Under the pieces are notes generated by a model, which was not told the DNA's origin, ran no database searches, and saw only the letters and a list, made by a program, of their open reading frames with translations. From the NCBI RefSeq assembly GCF_005860765.1, contig NZ_VCEI01000031.1:164616-228615 (forward strand): a DNA stretch of 64,000 nucleotides, written 5' to 3'. The position numbers and the translations under genes were made by a program. Of the stretch, positions 9,250-16,980 are shown in pieces (positions within the stretch are counted from its first letter, which is position 1; every line of letters begins with the position of its first letter). This DNA is from Dyadobacter sediminis. Its GTDB lineage: Bacteria > Bacteroidota > Bacteroidia > Cytophagales > Spirosomataceae.

Positions 9250-10173
9250 TTATTCTTCATACCCAAACTGACGAAGCTTGTTTTCCTTGCTTCTCCAGTC
9301 CGGTTCTACTTTTACATGTTGTTCAAGAAACACTTTTTTACCAAAAAATTCTTCCAGATCCTGCCTGGCCTGAATTCCGATTTTTTTCAGCATTTCCCCT
9401 TTTTCTCCGATAATGATTCCTTTCTGGCTTTTTCTTTCTACAAGAATTTCGGCGCGGATTACAATGATGTCGTCCCTTTCCTTGAATTCTGTAATTACAA
9501 CTTCGGAACTGTATGGAATTTCCTGGCGGTAATTGAGAAAGATTTTTTCCCGGATCATTTCAGAAGCAAAGAAACGCTCAGGCTTGTCGGTTAGTTCATC
9601 TTCATCAAAATAGGGCGGATGAAACGGCAAACGCGTGATAACGGCATCAAACAAAGTAGCAATGTTGGCATTATGCAAAGCAGAAATAGGCACAATCGCA
9701 GCGGGCTGGATCAGCTTGTCCCATTCTTCCATCTTAGCTTTTACCTGTTCATCATTCGAAAGGTCTATTTTGTTCAAAACCAGAATGACCGGTGCATCCG
9801 CGCGCTGCAGTAACGGCAATACTTCATGATCCGCGGCCTTCTCTCCTATTTCAGCGACAAACAAAACCACATCGGCATCTTCCAGCGAACCTTTTACGAA
9901 AGTCATCATCGAATCATGAAGCTTGTACGAAGGCTTTATGACACCGGGCGTATCCGAGTACACAAGCTGAAAAGGAATTCCTTCGTGTTTCCCGTTCAGG
10001 ATTCCCATGATCCTGTGTCTTGTAGTTTGTGCCTTGGCCGTAATGATCGACATCCTTTCGCCCACCAGAACATTCATCAAGGTGGATTTCCCAACGTTCG
10101 GCTTGCCTATGATGCTGACAAATCCTGCACGATGGCTGCGAAGGGAAATATTTGTTTCCTGTTTTTCTTCCAT
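9250..10173 (-). CDS. era: GTPase Era
   Basis: Era binds the 3' end of 16S rRNA and assists 30S assembly. N-terminal G domain: GKPNVGKST near residue 22, DTPG near 77, NKID near 138; C-terminal KH RNA-binding domain with GIIIGEKGEMLKKIG near 250-264. Length 307 is normal. The start MEEKQETNIS is followed directly by the G domain. It is the first gene of an era-der pair and has a promoter-like element about 110 bases upstream. Confidence 0.97.
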   Translation of the reverse strand: MEEKQETNISLRSHRAGFVSIIGKPNVGKSTLMNVLVGERMSIITAKAQTTRHRIMGILNGKHEGIPFQLVYSDTPGVIKPSYKLHDSMMTFVKGSLEDADVVLFVAEIGEKAADHEVLPLLQRADAPVILVLNKIDLSNDEQVKAKMEEWDKLIQPAAIVPISALHNANIATLFDAVITRLPFHPPYFDEDELTDKPERFFASEMIREKIFLNYRQEIPYSSEVVITEFKERDDIIVIRAEILVERKSQKGIIIGEKGEMLKKIGIQARQDLEEFFGKKVFLEQHVKVEPDWRSKENKLRQFGYEE

Positions 10174-10289
10174 AAAGTTGCTTTTTTCTGTTCAGGAAAT
10201 GAATGGCTGAAAATTATTTTCCGCTTGATCCTGAGCGGTAAACCTTTCCAATCCAGCTTTTTCAAAATTGTATCTTCCTGATAATTATG

Positions 10290-10322
10290 CAAATCTACGG
10301 CTTTCCGTTCATCAAATTGCAA
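10290..10322 (-). promoter_or_regulatory. Candidate promoter for era
   Basis: Minus-strand TAGATTTG (10297-10290) matches TAnnTTTG; a TTG lies 22 bases upstream (10322-10320) and a TTTG 15 bases upstream. It implies a 5' leader of about 110 bases before the era start codon. Confidence 0.45.
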
Positions 10323-10386
10323 TTTACGGGCACTTCCGGAAATATCCGGCAGAAAATTTTTTGTTAAAATCTTTTGCAAAAAGCTA

Positions 10387-10414
10387 TTGTATTAAAATAG
10401 TTTTCCTATATTTG
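10387..10414 (+). promoter_or_regulatory. Promoter of initiator tRNA
   Basis: TATATTTG at 10407-10414 fits the TAnnTTTG -7 element and a TTG at 10387-10389 lies 17 bases upstream. The tRNA begins 17 bases after the -7 box, the right distance for a short leader. Confidence 0.6.
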
Positions 10415-10430
10415 CACTCCAATTCAACGC

Positions 10431-10503
<73 letters not shown>

Positions 10504-10509
10504 CTACAA

Positions 10510-10542
10510 AAGGTCACTAATTCACATTAGTGGCCTTTTTTC
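10510..10542 (+). terminator. Intrinsic terminator of tRNA-fMet
   Basis: Stem AAGGTCACTAA (10510-10520) pairs with TTAGTGGCCTT (10527-10537) with one G-T pair, followed by a T-run. Confidence 0.9.
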
Positions 10543-10654
10543 TTTTTACGGCAATTTTTTCTGCCAAAGCTGCCGCCCTGTTCAGGCATGATTTTGATCA
10601 AATCATTTCCTTCAAAAATTCATTTGCATTCAAGAAGATTTATCATTCAGAAAT

Positions 10655-12139
10655 ATGCTGTTCCCGATTTGCAGTCTGCGTTTTGTTACCATTTGCCTTT
10701 CACTGCTTTTGTCCGGCCTGTTTTCTGCCTCGGGGCAAGATGTTGATAAGCAATTTGAGAGAAAAATAATTGCCAAAGGCCTGAGCGATCCGTGGAATAT
10801 AATTTACGGGCCTGACGATCATTTATGGATCAACGAAGCCAAAGGGTATCGTGTGCTGAAAGTAAATCCGGCCAATGGAAAAATGGATGTGCTGCTTGAC
10901 CTTAATTCCGAAAAAACCTTTCCGAGATACGACACGCTGAACGATTCCAAAGACGGCAAAAAGCCCTGGCCGCAAGGCGGACTGATGGGTATGGCGCTGC
11001 ATCCTGCATTACTGAGCGGAAAACCTTATGTTTATCTTGCCTATGTATATGATTTTGAAGGCAAAAAAAGCACAGGTGACGGACATGATCCCAGAGACGG
11101 AGGATTTCACTTCAAAACCAAAATCGTCCGTTATACGTACGAAAAAGACAGCAACAAGCTGCATGATGCTTTAACGATCTGCGATTCCATTTCCAGCAGT
11201 AACGATCATAACGGCGGCAGGCTCGCCATTTCTTCCATGGATGGAAAAGAATATTTGTTTTATTTAATCGGCGATTTGGGCGCTGGCCAGTTTACCAATG
11301 CAGGAAGAGCAAACCATGCGCAGGATTTGCGGTATTATGAAGGCAAAATCCTGCGGTTCAATACAGAGCCGGATAAAAGCGCACAAACGGCTGATCAGTG
11401 GATTCCGAAAGACAATCCTTTCCATTCGGGTTCGTCCAATGCCGTATGGAGTCTCGGGCACCGGAATCCGCAGGGACTTGCTACCATGAAAATCAATGGA
11501 AAAGAAATCCTTTATTCCTCCGAGCACGGGCCCTTTTCAGATGATGAAATCAATATCATAAAAAAAGGCAGAAATTACGGTCATCCGCTGGTTATCGGCT
11601 ATGCGGACGGGAATTACAACGGACTTGCGGCCGGCGTTACCGAAAAGGACAGCCTGCCGGGGATCTGGAACACGGCTTATCCGCTGATCGAAAATGAGCA
11701 GCTGAATGCCAAGAAGCTGAAAAATTATGAAAATCCTGTAAAGAGCTTTAATGCTACGGAAAACAGCAGATTGAAAGAAGTGCTGGAAGCAAGCCGTTCC
11801 GGTGATGAAAAAAAGGCGGAATGGGAATCCGTTGCACCTTCCGGAATTGCTGCCTATACTTCGGATCTTATTCCGGAGTGGAAAAATTCACTGCTGGTTA
11901 CTTCACTCAAACAAGGCAAACTGATCCGTCTGAAACTGAATGCAGCCGGTGATAAGGTCACGGATGAAAAGGAATACTTTAAAGCGCCGGTCCGCTATCG
12001 TGACGTTGCTGTTTCAAGAGACGGCAGAAAGATTTATCTGGTTACAGATAATTCCGCTGTTACATCGGGACCTACGCAGGAAAAACCCAAAGACATTTCA
12101 GATCAGGGCGCGATTATTGAATTTACATACGTTCCTTAA
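10655..12139 (+). CDS. Soluble PQQ-dependent sugar dehydrogenase (glucose/sorbosone dehydrogenase family)
   Basis: Periplasmic beta-propeller enzyme that oxidises aldoses using PQQ. A signal peptide (residues 1-27, ending FSASGQ) precedes the propeller. Family motifs: GLSDPWNIIYGPDDHLWINE near 41-60, GGLMGMALHP near 108-117, NDHNGGRLAI near 186-195 with the likely catalytic His, ANHAQDLRYYEGKILRFN, SLGHRNPQGLA near 268-278, and SSEHGPFSDDEIN near 288-300. Length 494 is close to soluble glucose dehydrogenase. No PQQ biosynthesis genes are in the window, so the cofactor source is not shown. It ends 4 bases before the stop of a convergent gene, without an obvious terminator. Confidence 0.88.
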   Translation: MLFPICSLRFVTICLSLLLSGLFSASGQDVDKQFERKIIAKGLSDPWNIIYGPDDHLWINEAKGYRVLKVNPANGKMDVLLDLNSEKTFPRYDTLNDSKDGKKPWPQGGLMGMALHPALLSGKPYVYLAYVYDFEGKKSTGDGHDPRDGGFHFKTKIVRYTYEKDSNKLHDALTICDSISSSNDHNGGRLAISSMDGKEYLFYLIGDLGAGQFTNAGRANHAQDLRYYEGKILRFNTEPDKSAQTADQWIPKDNPFHSGSSNAVWSLGHRNPQGLATMKINGKEILYSSEHGPFSDDEINIIKKGRNYGHPLVIGYADGNYNGLAAGVTEKDSLPGIWNTAYPLIENEQLNAKKLKNYENPVKSFNATENSRLKEVLEASRSGDEKKAEWESVAPSGIAAYTSDLIPEWKNSLLVTSLKQGKLIRLKLNAAGDKVTDEKEYFKAPVRYRDVAVSRDGRKIYLVTDNSAVTSGPTQEKPKDISDQGAIIEFTYVP

Positions 12140-12143
12140 ATCT

Positions 12144-12608
12144 TCAAGTCACAGAAGTGGAATCCTTTTCTGGCGTATTCGGGAAAAGGTATTTGGTCAC
12201 AACCAGAAAAAATGTTGTTATGTTAACTGTCGCCGTCGTTATTAATGTAATTATGACAGTATCGGACAAACTGAATCTGAAATGAATGTATTTTACACCT
12301 GTACGCAGCAGCGGGTCCAGAAAATTATAGCAGTAAACTTCTCCCAGTCCGTTCAGCCAGACAATAATGACAACGGTAATCAGCCAGACCGAAACCATCC
12401 AGAAAATATATCCGGCGTACTTTTTTCTTTCCCGTATGTTTTGAGAAAGCCCTTCAAGGCTTACTTGCTGGAGTAAAGTAAGAAAAGTTTTTTCACTGAT
12501 ATCCTGCTCGGTGGACTCAGGCGATGCGGAAGTTACCCAGTTTCGCAGGGTGTTCCTGTCAATGGGATTCGGAGTATTAGCCTGCGGTTGATCGGATTTG
12601 CTGCTCAA
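12144..12608 (-). CDS. Two-helix membrane protein overlapping a Panacea gene; possible TA effector
   Basis: 154 residues. Residues 1-62 are polar and cytosol-like with a short conserved-looking helix (EKTFLTLLQQVSLEGLS); hydrophobic segments lie at about 66-87 and 117-138, separated by a loop with a Cys and several aromatics; the C-terminus is short and polar. No enzymatic motif. Its start lies inside the upstream DUF4065/Panacea gene (32-base overlap), so the two are translated together. Panacea antitoxins are known to pair with many unrelated toxins, some membrane-active, and this gene occupies the partner position. Whether it is toxic is inference; it could also be a phage-type accessory membrane protein. 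Confidence 0.7.
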   Translation of the reverse strand: MSSKSDQPQANTPNPIDRNTLRNWVTSASPESTEQDISEKTFLTLLQQVSLEGLSQNIRERKKYAGYIFWMVSVWLITVVIIVWLNGLGEVYCYNFLDPLLRTGVKYIHFRFSLSDTVIITLITTATVNITTFFLVVTKYLFPNTPEKDSTSVT

Positions 12609-13059
12609 AGTAATTTTTAATCAAGTTGTCGTCAATTACACCGTTCTCACCAATATTCCTGTAAGTAATCGCCCAGGGCGAATCGGGCGAATGAGACCAG
12701 TTTGAAAGGGTTATTGCATCCACGTCTTTTGTAATTTCCCAGGTGTTGTTAATGGCTTCCAGGGCTGATTCAGAAAGTTCGGAAAAGTATTCAAGCGGCT
12801 TTGAATTGACCAGAATGGAAGTTCTTTCGATAATCGGAGCATTGCCCCATTGCTTGTATAACTGATAGATGGTCGGAACAACCGGGCCGAACTTCCATGC
12901 CAGGAATTTTTCCCGGATCAGCGGATTTCCGTTATTAATGGCCAGATGAAGACCATGTGCAAAAAAAACCATTTTCTGCAACTTCATCTGCGTTACAGGA
13001 TTGCTTTCCTTTATACCCAAATTAACAAACTGTCCGGCAATGAGTACGGATGAATACAT
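12577..13059 (-). CDS. Panacea (DUF4065/SocA-like) domain protein, putative antitoxin
   Basis: 160 residues with the hallmark Panacea pattern: VTQMKLQKMVFFAHGLHLAI near residues 22-41 (compare the family's TPLKLQKLLYFAHGWHLA), then FLAWKFGPVVPTIYQLYKQWG near 53-73. The C-terminal half is helical. The domain is known as a promiscuous antitoxin that neutralises diverse toxins, and as SocA, a ClpXP adaptor for the SocB toxin. It is cytosolic and is followed, with a 32-base overlap, by a two-helix membrane protein gene. Domain identity is strong; the antitoxin role in this organism is inferred. Confidence 0.88.
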   Translation of the reverse strand: MYSSVLIAGQFVNLGIKESNPVTQMKLQKMVFFAHGLHLAINNGNPLIREKFLAWKFGPVVPTIYQLYKQWGNAPIIERTSILVNSKPLEYFSELSESALEAINNTWEITKDVDAITLSNWSHSPDSPWAITYRNIGENGVIDDNLIKNYFEQQIRSTAG

Positions 13060-13074
13060 AACTGAATCTTAAAT

Positions 13075-13082
13075 CAAAAATA
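13075..13082 (-). promoter_or_regulatory. Possible -7 element of the Panacea operon
   Basis: Minus-strand TATTTTTG fits TAnnTTTG and lies 16 bases before the Panacea start codon. No well-spaced -33 element was found, so this is a weak call. Confidence 0.3.
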
Positions 13083-13186
13083 CTTTATTACATGCAATGT
13101 ACACAGTATCAACAGAAACTAATGTTCGTACAACCAAAAAGTTTACACCTCTTTTGATTGGTCTGTTTGCTTGTATATAAGTAATG

Positions 13187-14098
13187 TTATAAAAACTGAA
13201 GAAAAGTTGTGCCAAACTTGATTGTGACCATTCCACCGTATTCTACTTTGTTAAAATGATCGTCTCCTTTGATCCGGATGCCCAGAAACGGCGTTACACC
13301 GATCTTTACGTTTGAATTATCCGAAAGTAAGGGATAAAAGAAAACCCAGCTTTCAAGTCTCAGCCGGTTGAGGTTACCAAAAGGATTATCGGAATCACTC
13401 TTTCCCGTAAAATCATAATACACGGCCGGCGAATAACTGAAACTGCCTTTTCCTGGATAAATTTGCAGGGAAAACGCCGGAGAAAATAGCGAGGCAACGC
13501 CGGGCGGATCAATAATCATATCTGAAACGGTAACAACGCCATTGTTGTTTGCAGGATTTACAACGCCCGTTTCGCCGGCTGCCGTCCAGTCATGCGCGTA
13601 ACGCAGCCGGAACTGCGGCGAAAGCTGCGTGGCACCCGAAGAACCCGCTGAAAAGAAACCGACATATTTCAGTTCCAGATCGTAAGATGTTTTGCCTGTT
13701 TTCTGCTGACTTTCCGAATTTCCAAGCGGATAATATTTAAAGCCGGTGTATCCGTATTCTATTTGTCCTCCGAAAGAATGCCTGGAAATATGGCCCGATT
13801 CCTGCGTATTGTCCCTGGTAAACTGAACGGCCATAATCGCTCTCCATTCCGAAGTAAACCGGTCAATCTGAAGAAGATTTTGTGCTTCATCCGTCAGCGG
13901 AAGCCGGATGGACGGCCTCAGCATAAAGGTTTTCCCTTTTTCCGGTTTTTGCCAGTTCAGTTCAGGCCCGGCTTCGATCAGACCGTTTCTGATTGAAGTC
14001 ATTCCGTTGATATAAGGCAGCAACCTGAATTTTGCCTCTTGTGCAAAACTTATAAACGGAAACAGGAAAACAAGACTAAAGAAGAATTTCTGTTTCAT
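13187..14098 (-). CDS. Secreted beta-rich protein, probable outer-membrane barrel
   Basis: Signal peptide MKQKFFFSLVFLFPFISFAQ with cleavage after FAQ, then about 283 residues of alternating polar and aromatic strands (RLLPYINGMTSIRNG, GGQIEYGYTGFKYYPLG, DLELKYVGFFSAG, FSPAFSLQIYPG, LRLESWVFFYPLL) separated by short turns, ending in VTIKFGTTFLQFL with a terminal aromatic/hydrophobic pattern. This is the look of an outer-membrane beta-barrel, but I recognise no named family. Its start overlaps the upstream small gene by 23 bases, so the two are coupled. The adjacent Panacea operon lies downstream on the same strand. Confidence 0.7.
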   Translation of the reverse strand: MKQKFFFSLVFLFPFISFAQEAKFRLLPYINGMTSIRNGLIEAGPELNWQKPEKGKTFMLRPSIRLPLTDEAQNLLQIDRFTSEWRAIMAVQFTRDNTQESGHISRHSFGGQIEYGYTGFKYYPLGNSESQQKTGKTSYDLELKYVGFFSAGSSGATQLSPQFRLRYAHDWTAAGETGVVNPANNNGVVTVSDMIIDPPGVASLFSPAFSLQIYPGKGSFSYSPAVYYDFTGKSDSDNPFGNLNRLRLESWVFFYPLLSDNSNVKIGVTPFLGIRIKGDDHFNKVEYGGMVTIKFGTTFLQFL

Positions 14099-14390
14099 AA
14101 TAACCTCCCTGTAATTTCAGTGTAAGACTTTGATCGTCTGCTGTTCCGGGCAAATCAAGGCCGATTGTAAAAGATGCATTGTCAATACCGATCACCCTGA
14201 CTTTAATTCTGACCTGCGCATCCGGAATTTTGCCTGCCCACGTTTTCTTGTCTGTCCCATCAGACTGGATTACTTTGACACCATTAATGAAAGCATAGAA
14301 CAACGTTATGCCGCCGCTCACCGGTTCAAGCGTCAGGGTGAAGTCACGGTTTGTATTTTGGGATAACAATAGTGCTTTTTTTTTAGCCAT
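14076..14390 (-). CDS. Small beta-rich protein coupled to the secreted barrel gene
   Basis: About 104 residues from the ATG at 14390 (MAKKKALLLSQN); an ATG three codons earlier is also possible. No signal peptide. The body is a string of short strands (RDFTLTLEPVSGG, FYAFINGVKVIQ, AQVRIKVRVIGIDNASFTIGLDLPG, SLTLKLQGGYYETEILL), like a small beta-sandwich. The start codon is followed by a run of nine A bases, prone to slippage. It overlaps the downstream barrel gene by 23 bases. Family not recognised; a protein that works with the barrel is inference from coupling alone. Confidence 0.6.
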   Translation of the reverse strand: MAKKKALLLSQNTNRDFTLTLEPVSGGITLFYAFINGVKVIQSDGTDKKTWAGKIPDAQVRIKVRVIGIDNASFTIGLDLPGTADDQSLTLKLQGGYYETEILL

Positions 14391-14485
14391 TCCGGTCAAA
14401 TTTAGATGAGCATTATAATTTTATAAGCATTACAAGATAGTAATATGACCGGTAAAAAACTCCCTTAAACCGTTAAATTAAAGCC

Positions 14486-14517
14486 TTGCTGTGTTTTGGA
14501 TTAATGTCATAGGTTTG
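14486..14517 (+). promoter_or_regulatory. Candidate promoter of the GT-C-like gene
   Basis: TAGGTTTG at 14510-14517 matches TAnnTTTG; TTG at 14486-14488 lies 21 bases upstream. It sits about 35 bases before the GTG start at 14552. Confidence 0.5.
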
Positions 14518-14551
14518 AAGACATCTTTACCATCTTACATTAAGGATAACC

Positions 14552-15967
14552 GTGAACCAAATTACTTGGCTTGAAAATCGAAACAACAGATACAGATTGT
14601 TGATCGCAGCCTTTGCACTTCTGATATTCCCCTTTGTTGCTGTTTCTTTTTTCAATTTCCCAACTACCGATGATTATTGCCATACGTTGGCTGTGAATAA
14701 CTTAGGTTACTGGAAATATCAGGAACATTACTGGAAAACCTGGTCCGGGAGATATGTCGGAACACTTATTTCGTCTACCCAGCCACTTGCCTATGGCTCG
14801 TATTCCGGATATAAAATCGCTCCAATAGTCCTGCTTTTTATTTACGTACATGCCTTTATCTACTTCGTAAGAGGGTTTACACTGGACAAGTTTGAAAAAT
14901 GGGAAACTGCATTGTTCGCCTTCTTACTGCTTTTTGCAATGATCACTGAAATGCCAAGTGTTGCAGGATATTTTTATTGGTATACAGGCTATTATTATAC
15001 ACTTGCCGACATTGGTACACTTTACCTGCTAGGCTATCTTTTCCGGAATCTTAATGATTTTTCATGGCGCAAAATTATTATTATATGTTTAGGAATGATC
15101 CTCTTAATCGGAATGAATGAGTATACGCTTTTATGGCTTGTTTGTATCACCGGTGCTGTATTCTTTTTCAATAGTATCAATCTGAAACGCTTCCTTGCCA
15201 AAGAATTCATCCTGAGCCTCGTTGCTTTGGTATTCGGCGTGCTGTCGGTTACAGCCCCTGGAAATAACGCACGGGCAGAATCCGGACTTTACCCGACAGC
15301 ATTGAAATACAATCTGATTTTTTCTGCAAAAAGCAGTTTGCTTTGGGCGGTGCACAACTTTTCACAAATGGCGCCCACATTGTATGTGCTTACACTCGTG
15401 CTTATTCCTTTTGCCGCTCGTTTGTACAACTTACGCCGCCCGGAAGAGTTCAGGTTTTTTGATATGCATCCTGCAATTTCAATACTTGTTTTTATGGCCA
15501 GTCTTTGGCTGACTTATTTTCCATCTTACTGGTCCATAGCAGAGCCGCCAAATTTGCGTGGTCAGTGTGTTATCAATTTCTGGACATTGATCGGATGGAC
15601 TTATAATGTATTTATTCTGGCTTTTTGGCTTTCAAAAAAGGGGCTGATGACACTGCCTACTCGGATGGGCATCCTGCAATGGGTTGTCGGTCTGTATTTT
15701 TTAACCTCCTATTTCAGCAACTTCAATTTCAGATCGGCATGGTCGGATCTTATCACGGGCAGAGCATCGCGCTATAACAAGGAAATGATCGCCAGAACAC
15801 AATTGGTAGAGAATACAAAGGAACAACAAGTATATGTGCCAAAACTTCAGAACGTTCCTTATACCATTCTGATAGTATCGGAAAAATTTGACCCTGCATG
15901 GGCTTCTGTAGAAGTAAATAACGGCTGCGCAGAGTGGTATTTCAAGAAAAAGTTCTTTTATAAATGA
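14552..15967 (+). CDS. Multi-pass membrane protein, GT-C/DUF6056-like
   Basis: 471 residues with roughly ten membrane segments. After the first one comes FPTTDDYCHTL near residues 34-44 and, about 20 residues on, YWKTWSGRYVGT; an acidic pair followed by WSGR is the pattern I associate with DUF6056-type membrane proteins, related in layout to GT-C glycosyltransferases. The C-terminal 70 residues are soluble. It starts with GTG right after a good promoter match and stands alone on the plus strand, next to the MBOAT/SGNH acetylation pair on the other strand. Function in surface glycan assembly is likely but not proven. Confidence 0.6.
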   Translation: MNQITWLENRNNRYRLLIAAFALLIFPFVAVSFFNFPTTDDYCHTLAVNNLGYWKYQEHYWKTWSGRYVGTLISSTQPLAYGSYSGYKIAPIVLLFIYVHAFIYFVRGFTLDKFEKWETALFAFLLLFAMITEMPSVAGYFYWYTGYYYTLADIGTLYLLGYLFRNLNDFSWRKIIIICLGMILLIGMNEYTLLWLVCITGAVFFFNSINLKRFLAKEFILSLVALVFGVLSVTAPGNNARAESGLYPTALKYNLIFSAKSSLLWAVHNFSQMAPTLYVLTLVLIPFAARLYNLRRPEEFRFFDMHPAISILVFMASLWLTYFPSYWSIAEPPNLRGQCVINFWTLIGWTYNVFILAFWLSKKGLMTLPTRMGILQWVVGLYFLTSYFSNFNFRSAWSDLITGRASRYNKEMIARTQLVENTKEQQVYVPKLQNVPYTILIVSEKFDPAWASVEVNNGCAEWYFKKKFFYK

Positions 15968-16058
15968 TCGATGACGGCCTGTATCTTAAAATTTGTTACG
16001 CATTTACTTGATGTAAGCTTAATTCAAGATGCCCGGTAGCGTTTTGCCTTGATTCAGC

Positions 16059-16979
16059 TTATAACAGCCTTCCAGCTTTTAAATGTTTGGCCACTTGGGC
16101 AGCAGCCTGAGAATGCCCGTAACAATTCCAATGATGGTCATAGACGAATGTCCATTCTTTATCTTTGTCCGAATTTAAAGCAATTGTTTTGAAGCCGGTC
16201 TTGAAAACTTGAGCTTTTAATGCCTTAGATACCGAAGGATGGAAGATGATAACTTTGTTTGACAATTGATAATGCTCTTTCACATATGCTAACAACTGGC
16301 TAGTATAACGCTCCTTCTGATCTGATTTGGTAGTTGGGATTTTATTCTTGTCAGATCTGCCAGGAACAAGGATCTTACTGGACCCAAAGCGATTGTAAAG
16401 ATAGTAGGCGAACTTGCAACTGTAAAGAATCTTTTTCAGACCTGGCATCTTCATTACTGCCGGAACCATTTTCCCTTGTTCCAAATCTACCTGCATGATG
16501 TCAGAATGACGATTGAGATTACTGATACTTTCGGTAAAATCCTCATTGTTTACATAAATCAAGTGCAGCTTTACATGCAGTGAATCCAGTTCATCTGCAA
16601 TTTCCAGCGCCTCGATAAAAGACACTCCTGACCGTCCTGCTTCTAAAAATTTCACCTGCGGAAAATGATTCTTTAGAAGTGCATCCTGATGACAGTTTTC
16701 AGGATTCATAAAATTTTCAATAAATGAGTCGCCAATGATTGTCACAAGACTGTCATTGCTATCAACAAATTTTCCGGCCCACCCTAATTTGTTAATATGC
16801 CATTGATGGCTGCCTCCTTTCCAGTATCCGGTTTGCTCCGGGACGTATTTCTGAATACCATGACTATCCAGATATCGCTGAGGAATGTCACTGTTTAAAT
16901 GCCATACCCTTGCAATTATTTCGCCCAGAATACAGCCAACAAGTACAATGAAAAGAATTTTTGCTAAAAAGATTTTCAT
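16059..16979 (-). CDS. SGNH/GDSL-like membrane-anchored protein, partner of MBOAT
   Basis: About 306 residues from ATG 16979 (MKIFLAKILFIVLVGCILGEI), opening with one membrane anchor. The SGNH-type signature is visible: VTIIGDSFIENF with the nucleophile Ser, GRSGVSFIEAL further on, and a C-terminal DHHWNCYGH holding the Asp/His pair. Such proteins act outside with an MBOAT protein to move acyl (usually acetyl) groups onto polysaccharides, as in AlgI/AlgJ-X and DltB/DltD. The upstream MBOAT stop and this ATG are one base apart (TGA-A-TG arrangement), so translation is coupled and supports this start over a more distal one at 17036. Confidence 0.8.
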   Translation of the reverse strand: MKIFLAKILFIVLVGCILGEIIARVWHLNSDIPQRYLDSHGIQKYVPEQTGYWKGGSHQWHINKLGWAGKFVDSNDSLVTIIGDSFIENFMNPENCHQDALLKNHFPQVKFLEAGRSGVSFIEALEIADELDSLHVKLHLIYVNNEDFTESISNLNRHSDIMQVDLEQGKMVPAVMKMPGLKKILYSCKFAYYLYNRFGSSKILVPGRSDKNKIPTTKSDQKERYTSQLLAYVKEHYQLSNKVIIFHPSVSKALKAQVFKTGFKTIALNSDKDKEWTFVYDHHWNCYGHSQAAAQVAKHLKAGRLL

Positions 16980-16980
16980 T

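Noticed and set aside
10107..10379. A 90-residue minus-strand frame upstream of era
   Set aside because: It overlaps the era start and the tRNA/era promoter region, and shows no family pattern.
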